NCBI GenBank assembly: GCA_023433985.1 | Contig: JAEYTN010000406.1 | Span: 1 to 18,178, forward strand | Length of the DNA: 18,178 bases | Source of the DNA: Pseudomonadota bacterium | GTDB lineage: Bacteria > Pseudomonadota > Alphaproteobacteria > Rhizobiales > Devosiaceae | Direction: 5' to 3' | Shown: piece by piece, positions 6,342 to 14,765 of the stretch | How positions within the stretch are numbered: position 1 is the stretch's first letter | How the letters are laid out: the number at the start of each line of letters is the position of its first letter | Program-made: the position numbers and the translations under genes | Notes under the pieces: generated by a model | Databases searched by the model: none | Seen by the model: only the letters and a program-made list of their open reading frames with translations | Told to the model about the DNA's origin: nothing

Positions 6342-7715
6342 TCATGCTGCCGGCGGCACGTTATGGTTGAGCCGGAACAGGTTTTCCGGGTCGTAGCGCC
6401 GCTTGATCGCCCGCAGCCGTTCCCACGTCCTCCCCGGGTACGCCGCCTGCCGACGACGGGCGCTGTCGCTGTCGAGGAAGTTGACGTAGCAGCCATCGCT
6501 ACCCGCCAGTGCCTCGATTGCCGCGGTGCCCCAGGCGTCGTGACGCCCCCCGTCTTCACCGCCGCCATGCATGGCGACGTAGGTCACCATGATTGGCGCC
6601 GACCGGTGTGCGAACGCCGTCGCGTCGTTGGAGACGCGGCCTACTGCGCCGCCGAGCACGCGGAACTGGCCGATCTTCATCGGCGCATCGCATGCCTCCA
6701 GCCTGGCCAGCATGTCTCGCGCCTCCGTCACGCCGAACGTCTCGGTGAAGCAGGAGCGCAGCGTCACCTGCGGCCGCATCTCCGGATCCTCGGGGAGATA
6801 CATGCTCGAGTAGGGGGCGGGTCGCACGAGGTCGGCATAGGGCTTGGCCAGGGCGCGGAACGGCGCCAGCGCTTCCTGCGCGCCGTCGGCAGGTCCGGAA
6901 TAGGCCATCATACCGACGAGCACGATACGCCCGTAGAGCTCGGGCGGCAGATACGGCATTGGCGGGCACGGCATCGCCAGCGCAATGGTGGTGAGTTCAT
7001 CCGGCGCTGCCGCTGCCGCGGCGGCAAAGCCGGCCAGCACTTCGGCGGTAGCGGGAAGCACCAGCGGGCCGCCAGTGAACTCAGGCAAGGGGCGCAGTCG
7101 GTACTTCAGGCGCGTGACGACGCCGAAGTTGCCGCCGCCGCCGCGCAGGGCCCAGAACAGGTCAGGGTGACTTTCGGCATCTGCGACGATGATCTCGCCC
7201 GAGGCGGTGACGATCTCTGCCGCCAACAGCGAGTCGATGGTAAGGCCGTCGCGGCGAGCCATGTAGCCGATGCCGCCGCCAAGCGTCAGCCCGCCGATAC
7301 CGACGGTGGCGGAGTCACCAAAGCCGACGATCAGGCCGTGCCGCTCGACAGCGGCGGTGACTTCGCCGGCAGTGAGGCCGGTGCCGCACCACGCGATGCG
7401 GCTAGTGGCGTCGACCTCGATCCCGTTGAGATCGCGCAGGTCGATCAGCAATCCGCCCGTCGTGCCGAAGCTGCCATGACCTCCGGAGCGCACGGCAACC
7501 TCGAGATCGGTCGCCTGCACGAAGTTGAGCACGGCTGCAACGTCGGCAGCATTGGCGACGCGGACGATCGCCGCGGGGCGGTTGTGGGCGTTCGCGATCG
7601 AGCCGAGGCGCAGGGTGTCATAGTCGGGGTGCGTCGGCGTGATCAGCCTGCCGCGAAGGGCCGAGTCGAGCATTTCGATCTGATCTTCCAGGGGAAAGCG
7701 CTTGTCCATTCCCAT
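6342..7715 (-). CDS. berberine-bridge-type FAD-binding oxidoreductase (copy 2)
   Basis: This 457-residue paralogue of the preceding oxidase has the same order of domains and motifs: VRSGGHGSFG with His80 as the covalent FAD site, DSATVGIGGLTLGGG, DLFWALRGGGGNFGVVT, and a BBE end reading YDPENLFRLNHNVPP. The Cys of bicovalent enzymes is Ser135 here. The two proteins are clearly related along their whole length yet diverged, as expected for an old tandem duplication with separated substrates. The frame stays open upstream to 7787. I chose the ATG at 7715; the ATG at 7709 is an alternative, and both have weak ribosome binding sites. It is first of the five minus-strand genes and faces away from purA. 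The substrate is unknown. Confidence 0.9.
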   Translation of the reverse strand: MGMDKRFPLEDQIEMLDSALRGRLITPTHPDYDTLRLGSIANAHNRPAAIVRVANAADVAAVLNFVQATDLEVAVRSGGHGSFGTTGGLLIDLRDLNGIEVDATSRIAWCGTGLTAGEVTAAVERHGLIVGFGDSATVGIGGLTLGGGIGYMARRDGLTIDSLLAAEIVTASGEIIVADAESHPDLFWALRGGGGNFGVVTRLKYRLRPLPEFTGGPLVLPATAEVLAGFAAAAAAAPDELTTIALAMPCPPMPYLPPELYGRIVLVGMMAYSGPADGAQEALAPFRALAKPYADLVRPAPYSSMYLPEDPEMRPQVTLRSCFTETFGVTEARDMLARLEACDAPMKIGQFRVLGGAVGRVSNDATAFAHRSAPIMVTYVAMHGGGEDGGRHDAWGTAAIEALAGSDGCYVNFLDSDSARRRQAAYPGRTWERLRAIKRRYDPENLFRLNHNVPPAA

Positions 7716-7828
7716 AAACTCGCTTTGTGGGGTCAAAAGTGGCGCGTTTTTCGTGCTGGTGCCGTGAACCGCGGCTGAACGCCTCACTCAGAAATGGTGA
7801 ACCGGCGGCCCGACCGGCTTCTGCGGAT

Positions 7829-7857
7829 TTGTCATCGCGTCGCGAGTGGCGTATGGG
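7829..7857 (+). promoter_or_regulatory. candidate sigma-70 promoter of purA
   Basis: TTGTCA (7829-7834) and TATGGG (7852-7857) are separated by exactly 17 nt in the 240-nt gap between the divergent oxidase gene and purA. The -35 is good and the -10 is poor. It would give a leader of about 90 nt carrying the inverted repeat at 7864-7892. Confidence 0.35.
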
Positions 7858-7863
7858 ACAACC

Positions 7864-7892
7864 GCAAATACGGTGCTTCGCCCGGTATTTGC
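7864..7892. repeat. inverted repeat in the purA leader
   Basis: GCAAATAC (7864-7871) and GTATTTGC (7885-7892) are perfect 8-base arms around a 13-nt GC-rich spacer. It stands out in AT content from its surroundings. It could be a regulator site or an RNA hairpin in the purA 5' leader; its centre is about 80 nt before the purA ATG. It does not match a riboswitch that I know. Confidence 0.5.
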
Positions 7893-7955
7893 CCTTCTTT
7901 GCAATTCGAGCGCAGGCAGCGAGGCCGGTGCTCCCGGACAGGGCTTTACGCGCAA

Positions 7956-9245
7956 ATGGCAAACGTGATCGTCGTCGGCAGCCAGTGGGGTGACGAGGGC
8001 AAGGGCAAGATCGTCGACTGGCTCTCCGAGCGTGCCGACGTGGTGGTGCGCTACCAGGGCGGCCACAATGCCGGCCATACGCTGGTGATCGACGGGACGA
8101 GCTATAAGTTGGCGCTGCTGCCCTCGGGCGTGGTGCGTGGCAAGCTCAGCGTCATCGGCAATGGCGTGGTCGTCGATCCGCACCACTTCGTCGAGGAAGT
8201 CGCAAAGCTGGCGGGGCAGGGGGTTAAGGTCACCCCGGATATTCTGAAGATCGCCGACAACGCGCCCCTGATCCTGTCCCTGCACCGCGAACTCGACGGG
8301 GTGCGGGAGAGCGCCAACTCAGGCCTCAAAATCGGAACCACGCGGCGCGGTATCGGTCCGGCCTACGAGGACAAGGTCGGTCGTCGCGCAATCCGCGTGT
8401 GCGACCTCGCCGAGCCGGATACCTTGATGCCCAAGATCGAGCGGCTGCTGGCGCACCACAACGCGCTACGCCGCGGCATGGGGATGCCCGAGCTCAGCGC
8501 CCAGTCGCTGTACGAGGAGCTGACCTCGGTGGCCGGAAAGATCCTCCCTTACGTCGACCGGGTGTGGGACCTGCTGGATACGCACCGCAAGGGTGGCTCG
8601 CGCATTCTCTTCGAAGGCGCGCAGGGCGCACTGCTGGACAACGACCACGGCACGTACCCGTTCGTGACGTCCTCGAACACGGTAGCGGGACAGGCGGCCG
8701 CAGGGTCGGGCCTCGGCCCGACGGCCATCGGCTACACGCTCGGCATCACCAAGGCGTATACGACCCGAGTCGGCGAGGGGCCGTTTCCGTGCGAATTGTT
8801 CGACGACATAGGTCGCCACCTCTCGACCGTGGGTCGCGAAGTGGGCGTCAACACCGGCCGGCCGCGCCGTTGCGGGTGGTTTGACTCGGTTCTGGTGCGC
8901 CAAACGGTCAAAACATCGGGGATAAACGGTATCGCGCTGACGAAACTGGATGTTCTCGACGGCCTCGAAGAGATCAAAGTTTGTGTTGGTTACGAGTTCG
9001 ACGGTCAAAAAATTGACTATTTGCCTGCCTCAATGGGAGCACAAGCTGCTGTTAAGCCGATCTACGAAACCTTGGAGGGCTGGTCGGAAACAACGGCTGG
9101 GGCGAGAAGCTGGTCGGAACTCCCGGCGCAGGCGGTGAAGTACGTCAGGTACATCGAAGAGCTGATCGAGGCCCCGGTGGCGATGCTGTCCACGAGCCCC
9201 GAGCGCTTGGATACCATCCTGGTGCAAGACCCGTTCCAAGACTGA
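7956..9245 (+). CDS. purA: adenylosuccinate synthetase
   Basis: This 429-residue, full-length PurA performs the GTP-dependent ligation of IMP and aspartate to adenylosuccinate, the first committed step from IMP to AMP in the cytosol. The N-terminal [11 protein letters not shown] loop (residues 8-18) carries catalytic Asp13, and GGHNAGHT supplies His41. Further hallmarks are the IMP-binding [10 protein letters not shown], the [21 protein letters not shown] block, TRVGEGPFP, the [11 protein letters not shown]sp/IMP loop and the guanine-binding TKLDVLDG. The open frame extends back to 7794, but the family start is the ATG at 7956, with only a distant AGGG upstream. The third quarter of the gene (about 8880-9080) is visibly less GC-rich than the rest. 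It is followed after 47 nt by a large membrane protein gene with no terminator between. Confidence 0.97.
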   Translation: MANVIVVGSQWGDEGKGKIVDWLSERADVVVRYQGGHNAGHTLVIDGTSYKLALLPSGVVRGKLSVIGNGVVVDPHHFVEEVAKLAGQGVKVTPDILKIADNAPLILSLHRELDGVRESANSGLKIGTTRRGIGPAYEDKVGRRAIRVCDLAEPDTLMPKIERLLAHHNALRRGMGMPELSAQSLYEELTSVAGKILPYVDRVWDLLDTHRKGGSRILFEGAQGALLDNDHGTYPFVTSSNTVAGQAAAGSGLGPTAIGYTLGITKAYTTRVGEGPFPCELFDDIGRHLSTVGREVGVNTGRPRRCGWFDSVLVRQTVKTSGINGIALTKLDVLDGLEEIKVCVGYEFDGQKIDYLPASMGAQAAVKPIYETLEGWSETTAGARSWSELPAQAVKYVRYIEELIEAPVAMLSTSPERLDTILVQDPFQD

Positions 9246-9292
9246 GGTTTTTTCGCTAAATAGGCACCCAAATCACGGATATCGTGTAGCGA

Positions 9293-11470
9293 ATGGCGGA
9301 CTACAAAGAGCTGTTACGTAGGGCGGTAGAAGCTCTGCCCGAAAACAACGGCGCCGCGCGACGAGCGGTCTACGAGAAGGCGCGTGCCGCCCTCGTGGGG
9401 CAGCTGCGCGCCATCAATCCCCCGCTTGCCGCCCGCGACATCACTGCTCACCGCCTGCAGCTCGAAGACTGCATCCGGCAAGTCGAGCAGGAGGCCAGCG
9501 AAGCGGTGATCGCCGGGCTCGGCTCCGGCAAGGAAGAGGCGCCGCCCCCGCCGCCGGTCTATTTCGAGCCTCCGGCCAAGAAGGCGCCGGCATCGGTTGC
9601 GCGTCCTGTTGCCAAGCCGATCGCGAGTGCCACCGCGAAGGAGCCGCCACGGCCGTTGCCGCCGGGCGGCAGCATCGAAGAGATCATCGCCGCCGCCAAT
9701 GCCGAGCAGGCAGACCCGGCGCCGGCCGAAAGCAAGCGAAGCGTCGTCCGTTCCGATGGCAAGCCGATAGGCAAGCCGGTGCCGAAGCTGGTGCCCAACA
9801 CCCGTCCGCAGGCGCAGATAGCCGCGCCAGTCCGTAGCGTTGCGCCGCCGGTGTTCGAGGAGCCTGAAGAGCAGGAGGAGTTGCCTGTTCCGCCGCCTGC
9901 CCGCCCCAATGGCAAGACCGGCCGGCCGTTGCCTTCCATTGTCGCCCGTGCCGAGGCTGCCAAGAGCCGAACCGGTTCGGCTGCATTCGGCGCGCCGATC
10001 GGTGGTGCCGTTCGCGGCCCCGAACTGACGCCGCGCCGGGAGCTTGCAGCCCCTGCGCCGCGGCTTGACCCGGCACCGCGCGGTGGCCAGGCCGCGGCGG
10101 CGCGGCAGTTCGCTGCCGAGCCGGTTGCCCTGTTCGATGAGCCGCCCGTGGCCGCGGCCATGTCGGCGGTGCGTGAGGTGGAAGTCGAGCCGCAGCAGGC
10201 TGTCGATCCGCAGGATTCGATCGATCGGGCCATCGCAACCCTTGACCGGGAAGCGCGTGGTGAAACTGACGATGAGCCGGAAATCAACGGCGCATTCCAT
10301 GAGGTGCCCGACCTCGAGGAAGACGAGGAGGCCGAGCCGCCGCGTAAGAACGGCTTCCCCAGCGGTATGTTGCGGGCCGATGCACCAGCGGTGCCGCTCG
10401 AGAACCGTCGCAACGGCAAGCCGGTAAAGCCCTCGGCCTTTGCCAAGAACGCTCGGCAGGTCGGGGCACGGCGTGAGCCGGAGCCGACCTTCCCTCGGGC
10501 GCGCGAAGAGAGCGATCGTCGGGGGCTGGGCGCCGTCACCGTCTTCCTGATCGTGTTCGTCGTTCTGCTGCTGGGCGCGGGTGGCGCTGGGTATTGGGCT
10601 TGGCGCGAGGGCTTTATCAACCTCGACCAGATGTTCGGGCGCGCGGCGCCGGTGGAACAGCAGGCGGCCGCAGCGCCGGCTGCACCCGCTGGCGGTACCG
10701 ACGCGCCTGCCACGGGACCCGGCAACACCGATACTCCCGCTGAAGTGGCGCAGCCCGGGCCTGAACTGGCCGAAGACGACCGCCTGACCAGCGACAGTCC
10801 GGCCGTTGCCGAAACGCCAGCGCTGCCGCTCGCCCCTGCCACGCCTGAGCGGCTCGGTGCCGACACGCCTGCACCCGGCAGTGCAGAGGCTGCGGTTGCG
10901 GCGATCGACCCGGCGAACACCGTCGGTGGTCAGTCGCTATTGCTCGAGGCATCGGACAACGGCAAGACCGGCGCGGTTCCCTTCTCCGGCTCGATCGAAT
11001 GGACCAAGGGCACCGACGAGATGGGCCTGCCGACGCTGATCGGCAAAGCCTCGATACCGGCGCGCAACCTGTCCGTCGACCTGCTGATCCGCAAGAATTC
11101 GGACACTAGCCTGCCGGCCAGTCACCTGATGGAAGTGAACTTCAAGGTGACCGACAGCTTTATCGGCGGCTCCATTGCCGGGCTTCCGGGTGTGCTGCTC
11201 AAGAACGAGGAACTCGTTCAGGGCACCCCGTTGGTCGGGGCCTCGGCCCGAGTTGTCGGAAACTCGTTCCTGTTTGCGCTCAGCGCTTCGCCCGAGGATA
11301 TCAACGCCAACAGCACGTTGCTGACCTCGCGCAAGTACATGGATCTGGCGCTGATCTACGCTACGGGCAAGCGGGCTATCATCACGCTGGAAAAGGATCC
11401 GGCCGCCGTGGCGCTGTTCAGCGAGGTGGTCGGCGCCTGGAACGAGAGCAAGGCTGCGTCGGCGCAGTAG
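9293..11470 (+). CDS. large proline/alanine-rich single-pass membrane protein, function unknown
   Basis: This 725-residue protein has four parts. An N-terminal helical domain (1-75) begins with DYKELLRRAVEAL and carries a conserved-looking ARDITAHRLQLEDC segment. A long low-complexity cytosolic region (76-405) is rich in Pro, Ala, Glu and Arg. One membrane helix spans about 413-435 (VTVFLIVFVVLLLGAGG). A periplasmic part has an Ala/Pro/Thr linker and then a folded-looking domain (527-720). I recall similar unnamed proteins beside purA in Hyphomicrobiales but know no function. The topology (cytosolic N-terminus, one helix, periplasmic C-terminus) suits an envelope scaffold or sensor, which is inference. 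The ATG at 9293 has no good ribosome binding site. It is probably co-transcribed with purA and ends at the terminator at 11494. Confidence 0.85.
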   Translation: MADYKELLRRAVEALPENNGAARRAVYEKARAALVGQLRAINPPLAARDITAHRLQLEDCIRQVEQEASEAVIAGLGSGKEEAPPPPPVYFEPPAKKAPASVARPVAKPIASATAKEPPRPLPPGGSIEEIIAAANAEQADPAPAESKRSVVRSDGKPIGKPVPKLVPNTRPQAQIAAPVRSVAPPVFEEPEEQEELPVPPPARPNGKTGRPLPSIVARAEAAKSRTGSAAFGAPIGGAVRGPELTPRRELAAPAPRLDPAPRGGQAAAARQFAAEPVALFDEPPVAAAMSAVREVEVEPQQAVDPQDSIDRAIATLDREARGETDDEPEINGAFHEVPDLEEDEEAEPPRKNGFPSGMLRADAPAVPLENRRNGKPVKPSAFAKNARQVGARREPEPTFPRAREESDRRGLGAVTVFLIVFVVLLLGAGGAGYWAWREGFINLDQMFGRAAPVEQQAAAAPAAPAGGTDAPATGPGNTDTPAEVAQPGPELAEDDRLTSDSPAVAETPALPLAPATPERLGADTPAPGSAEAAVAAIDPANTVGGQSLLLEASDNGKTGAVPFSGSIEWTKGTDEMGLPTLIGKASIPARNLSVDLLIRKNSDTSLPASHLMEVNFKVTDSFIGGSIAGLPGVLLKNEELVQGTPLVGASARVVGNSFLFALSASPEDINANSTLLTSRKYMDLALIYATGKRAIITLEKDPAAVALFSEVVGAWNESKAASAQ

Positions 11471-11493
11471 CAGCTTCCGCGTGACCAAGTGCG

Positions 11494-11526
11494 AGGCTCC
11501 GGAGGCAAGTCCGGGGCCTTTTTCTT
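11494..11526 (+). terminator. rho-independent terminator after the proline-rich protein gene
   Basis: AGGCTCCGGA (11494-11503) pairs with TCCGGGGCCT (11510-11519), 10 bp with one G-T pair and a 6-nt loop. It is followed by T11519-T11523, C and TT. On the minus strand no T-run follows, so it mainly serves the purA-side transcript. Confidence 0.8.
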
Positions 11527-11528
11527 GT

Positions 11529-12167
11529 TCAGTCCATTGCAAGTCGGCCCTCGTCGAGGCGATAGCGGCGGGCAGCCAGTGCCTCGATATCGTCGGCGTG
11601 ATGGCTGACGAGAATGGTAATCCAGCGATGGCGCTCGGTCAGGCCGCGGACAAGCTCACGTACCGTGGTGCGCGTGCTGTCGTCGAGGGCTGAGAAGGGT
11701 TCGTCGAGCAGGAGGATAGGGCGGTCGCGCAGCAGGGTGCGGGCGAGCGCGACACGTTGCTTTTCGCCGCCGGACAGGGTTGCAGCGCGCTGTGCCTCGA
11801 TGCCGGGCAGTCCAACTTCGATGAGGACGGATGCGATCCGCCGGGGGGCCTCTTCGCGCGGTGTGCCGCGAGGCATACCGAAGGCAAGGTTGCGCCCTGC
11901 ACTCAGGTGATCGAAGAGGGTTTCCGACTGAAAGAGGATCGATATTGGTCGCTGCTCGGGCGGCAGGGGCAGCAGGTCAGTGCCGTTCAGCGTGAGAGTG
12001 CCGCTCGTCGGGGTGAGGAAGCCGGCGATGAGGTCGAGCAGGGTGGATTTGCCGGCGCCGCTCTGGCCGCTGACTGCCGTGATCTCGCCAGGTGCGGCGG
12101 TGAAACTCAACTCGTAGCGACGGGTGGCGCCGGGGTGAGTGAAGGTCAGCCGGTCAGCTTCGAGCAT
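11529..12167 (-). CDS. thiQ: thiamine ABC transporter ATP-binding protein
   Basis: This 212-residue ABC ATPase on the cytosolic face powers thiamine import. It has Walker A GQSGAGKS (34-41), Q-loop Gln80, signature LSGGE (131-135), Walker B ILLLDE (151-156) and the switch His189 in ILVSHH. Its short length is typical of ThiQ. The assignment as ThiQ rather than another importer ATPase rests on the thiB-thiP context and the upstream TPP riboswitch. The ATG at 12167 has GGGAGA about 7 nt upstream and overlaps the end of thiP by 14 nt, so translation is coupled. It is the last gene of the transcript. No terminator with a T-run was found on the minus strand behind it. Confidence 0.93.
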   Translation of the reverse strand: MLEADRLTFTHPGATRRYELSFTAAPGEITAVSGQSGAGKSTLLDLIAGFLTPTSGTLTLNGTDLLPLPPEQRPISILFQSETLFDHLSAGRNLAFGMPRGTPREEAPRRIASVLIEVGLPGIEAQRAATLSGGEKQRVALARTLLRDRPILLLDEPFSALDDSTRTTVRELVRGLTERHRWITILVSHHADDIEALAARRYRLDEGRLAMD

Positions 12168-13749
12168 CGGTCAGTCTCCCGAAGAGCCGTGGCAGGAGGG
12201 TGAAGGCGGCGATGGTCAGAAGCAGCATGAGCGCCGCCAACGCGGCAGCGTCGTTGCTGCGATAGGCGCCGAGCGCGCGGTACATGGCGAGCGGCAGGGT
12301 GGTGAAGTTTTCGGTGCCGAACAGCGCGATGACGCCCAGATCGCCAAGGGAGAAGCAGAAGCTGAGGGCAACCACGACGCCGGCATCGCGGCCGATCAGC
12401 GGCCATTCGATATCACGGAACTGGCTCCAACTGCCCAGCCCGAGTGATCGGATCAGCTTGCCGCGGGTGCGGGCGATCGCCTCCAGCGGCGGCGCGAGGG
12501 TGGCGAGTGCGAAGGGGAGCGACAACAAGGCATTGGCGATGAGGACGACCACGGGGGCCGCAACTTCGGGGAGGATGCCGATGTCGCGGACAAGAAGGAA
12601 GGCGCCCAAAGACAGGACCACGGCGGGCACGGCAAGGTAGGCGTAGGCAGGGGCGCCAATGGCCGTGCGGGCAAGCCGGGACAAGGTGGCGGCGCGGGCC
12701 ATGCCTATGGCGAGAGCGAGGAGCAGCGTGAGCGTCGCCGATCCGGCTCCGATGGCGAGGCTGGTGGCGACCGAGCGCCAGAAGCTCGGGCGCGACGCGA
12801 GGTCAGCGATGCCGGGGCCGATACCGTCGACGAGGATAGCGAGGAGCGGGAGGGCGAAGCCGACGATGCCCACCACGAGGATGGTCCATTGCAGGGGACG
12901 GACCCAGCCGGCATCGCGCCAGCGGGTGGGTTGCGAGCGGCCGGTGGCGGCGGAAACCGGGGCAAATGCCGCCGTGGCGACGATGATCGCGGAGCAGATG
13001 GCGATCTGGACGAGCGCGAGTTGCACCGCGCCGGCAAGGTCGAAGTCGAGCCGCACGGCGGCGTAGATCGCGACTTCCAGCGTTTGGTTGGCCGGACCGC
13101 CGCCGAGCAGAAGCACTATAGGGAAGCTGGTGAAGGCGAGGAGGAAAATGATTGCGCCGAGGCCGGGCAGGGTAGGGGCGAGCATCGGCCAATCGATGAC
13201 GGTGAAGCGCTGAGTGGCCGAGAGGCCAAGGCTTTGGCCCATCTTGAGGCGCTGCTCGGGAATGGCGTCGAGACGGGCGAGGAGGATGCGGGCAGCGAAG
13301 GAGGCGTCCAGGATAACGTGTGCGGCGAGGATGCCGCCGAGGCCGAAGATGGGGACCTCGAGCGGGTGGCCGGTAAGAGCCAGGGCGGCTTCGTTGACCC
13401 AGCCTGCACGGCCCCACACTGCCAGCAGGCCGAAGGCGACGATGAGGCCCGGGGTGACGATGGCGGAGGCGAAAAGGCCGACGATCAGGTCGCGCCCCGG
13501 AAAGCGCAGGCGGTTCAAGGCCCAGGCGAGTGCGATGCCGACGGCGAGGGACAGAACGGTAGAGAGGGCGGCCTGTGTCGCCGTCATGCCTACGAGACGC
13601 GCGACGTCGACATTCGATCCCGCCGCGCCGGTGGCGGCGCGGAGGATCGAGGTGAGGGCGAAAACGACCAGGAGGGCGATGCCGAGGGAAAGTGCCGCCC
13701 CGGCTGCAAACCGGAGCGGCCGGCGCGGCAGGCTACTGGAGTGCGCCAA
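12154..13749 (-). CDS. thiP: thiamine ABC transporter permease
   Basis: This 531-residue inner-membrane protein is a fused permease with two copies of the binding-protein-dependent transport domain, each about six helices. The first EAA-type coupling loop is near residues 160-185 (IPEQRLKMGQSLGLSATQRF). The second is near 425-450 (ARTRGKLIRSLGLGSWSQF). The fused double permease is the ThiP architecture. The start is a TTG at 13749, inside the last codons of thiB (17-nt overlap), with a poor ribosome binding site, so coupling to thiB translation is likely; a later alternative codon cannot be excluded. It acts with ThiB and ThiQ. Confidence 0.93.
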   Translation of the reverse strand: MAHSSSLPRRPLRFAAGAALSLGIALLVVFALTSILRAATGAAGSNVDVARLVGMTATQAALSTVLSLAVGIALAWALNRLRFPGRDLIVGLFASAIVTPGLIVAFGLLAVWGRAGWVNEAALALTGHPLEVPIFGLGGILAAHVILDASFAARILLARLDAIPEQRLKMGQSLGLSATQRFTVIDWPMLAPTLPGLGAIIFLLAFTSFPIVLLLGGGPANQTLEVAIYAAVRLDFDLAGAVQLALVQIAICSAIIVATAAFAPVSAATGRSQPTRWRDAGWVRPLQWTILVVGIVGFALPLLAILVDGIGPGIADLASRPSFWRSVATSLAIGAGSATLTLLLALAIGMARAATLSRLARTAIGAPAYAYLAVPAVVLSLGAFLLVRDIGILPEVAAPVVVLIANALLSLPFALATLAPPLEAIARTRGKLIRSLGLGSWSQFRDIEWPLIGRDAGVVVALSFCFSLGDLGVIALFGTENFTTLPLAMYRALGAYRSNDAAALAALMLLLTIAAFTLLPRLFGRLTDARS

Positions 13750-14722
13750 GGGCTTCGTCCACCCACGCCTTGATGTTGTCGGTGAGGGTAGCCTCGTCGA
13801 CCGTCAGCACCTTTGACGGCGCGTCACCGAACTCCGGGGCCAAGGCATCGCCGATATCGAGGACCGGGTACATCCAGTTGGTCGTGGGGATGACGGTCTG
13901 GGCTTCCTCAGTCACCAGGTAAGCAAGGAACTGGCGCGCCAGCTCGGGCTGCTTGGCGGACTTCAGCACGCCGGCGACTTCGATTTGCGGGACGAAGCCC
14001 TCGGTAAAATCGGCGAAGGCGTACTTGTCGTCCTTTTCGGCGACGGCGTGGTAGGCGGGGGAGGTGGTATAGCTCAGCACCATGTCGGCCTGGCCGTCGA
14101 GGAACAGGCCGTAAGCCTCGGACCAGCCACGGGAAATGGTGAGGATGTGGGGCTTCAGGCCCTTCCAGATATCGGGCGCGCGATCGCCGTAGGCGGCGCG
14201 GATCCAGATGACGTTGCCGAGGCCGGGGGTGGAGGAGCGCGGGTCCTCGAGCACTACCTTGAAGCTCGGGGGCAGGGCGATCAGCTCTTCGAACGACCGG
14301 GGCGGGTTCGGCGTCTTCTCCTTGTTATAGACGAAGGCGAAGTAGCCGTAGTCAAAGGGCACGAAATCCGGGTCGGACCAGTCGATCGCGAGCTTGGGCA
14401 GGGTGAGGCCGTGAGCGTCGAAGAGACCGGTTTTCCGGGCTTCCGGGGCCGTCGCCGTGTCTAGGCCGATCACCATGTCAGCGGGGGATGCGGAGCCTTC
14501 GAGCTGCACCTTGCGCAGGGTGGAGATGGCGTCCTCGGAGGTGGTAAACTGCACCGTGCAACCGCAGGTCGCCTCGAAGCCGGTCTTCAGCGCGGGGCCG
14601 GGACCCCATTCGGCGGCGAAGCTGTCATAGGTGTAGACGGTGAGGACGGGCCTATCCTGCGCGAGGGCAGGCAATGCGACGGCGCAGAATGCTGCCGCCA
14701 ACGCGAAGTGCTTGAACGACAT
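13733..14722 (-). CDS. thiB: thiamine-binding periplasmic protein
   Basis: This 329-residue solute-binding protein delivers thiamine, TMP or TPP to ThiP. A Sec signal peptide occupies residues 1-21 with likely cleavage at ALA/QD. The mature start PVLTVYTYDSFAAEWGPG and the later ADMVIGLD, PFDYGYFAFVYN, LEDPRSSTPGLG and VIPTTNWMYPV blocks are characteristic of the ThiB/TbpA family. The ATG at 14722 is preceded by GGAAGGG (plus 14729-14735) at a 6-nt distance, an excellent ribosome binding site. It is first of the three-gene operon, behind a TPP riboswitch, so it should be repressed when cytosolic TPP is high. Confidence 0.96.
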   Translation of the reverse strand: MSFKHFALAAAFCAVALPALAQDRPVLTVYTYDSFAAEWGPGPALKTGFEATCGCTVQFTTSEDAISTLRKVQLEGSASPADMVIGLDTATAPEARKTGLFDAHGLTLPKLAIDWSDPDFVPFDYGYFAFVYNKEKTPNPPRSFEELIALPPSFKVVLEDPRSSTPGLGNVIWIRAAYGDRAPDIWKGLKPHILTISRGWSEAYGLFLDGQADMVLSYTTSPAYHAVAEKDDKYAFADFTEGFVPQIEVAGVLKSAKQPELARQFLAYLVTEEAQTVIPTTNWMYPVLDIGDALAPEFGDAPSKVLTVDEATLTDNIKAWVDEALGALQ

Positions 14723-14765
14723 AACGTTCCCTTCCGTTTGCGGCCATGTGGATTGAAGAGGAACT

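Noticed and set aside
6363..7778. 471-codon open frame on the plus strand opposite the second oxidase gene
   Set aside because: It mirrors the minus-strand gene codon by codon. The translation is rich in His, Arg, Gly and Gln without any motif, and the minus strand encodes a complete flavoenzyme. It is typical of high-GC DNA.
7794..7955. 54-codon N-terminal extension of purA
   Set aside because: PurA proteins begin directly before the [11 protein letters not shown] loop, and the extension covers the promoter and inverted repeat.
9246..9270. T-run after the purA stop as a terminator
   Set aside because: Six T residues follow the stop, but no stem precedes them, so read-through into the next gene is expected.
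9559..10920. 453-codon open frame opposite the proline-rich membrane protein gene
   Set aside because: A Ser/Ala/Gly/Arg-rich shadow of a low-complexity gene, with no domain and no ribosome binding site.
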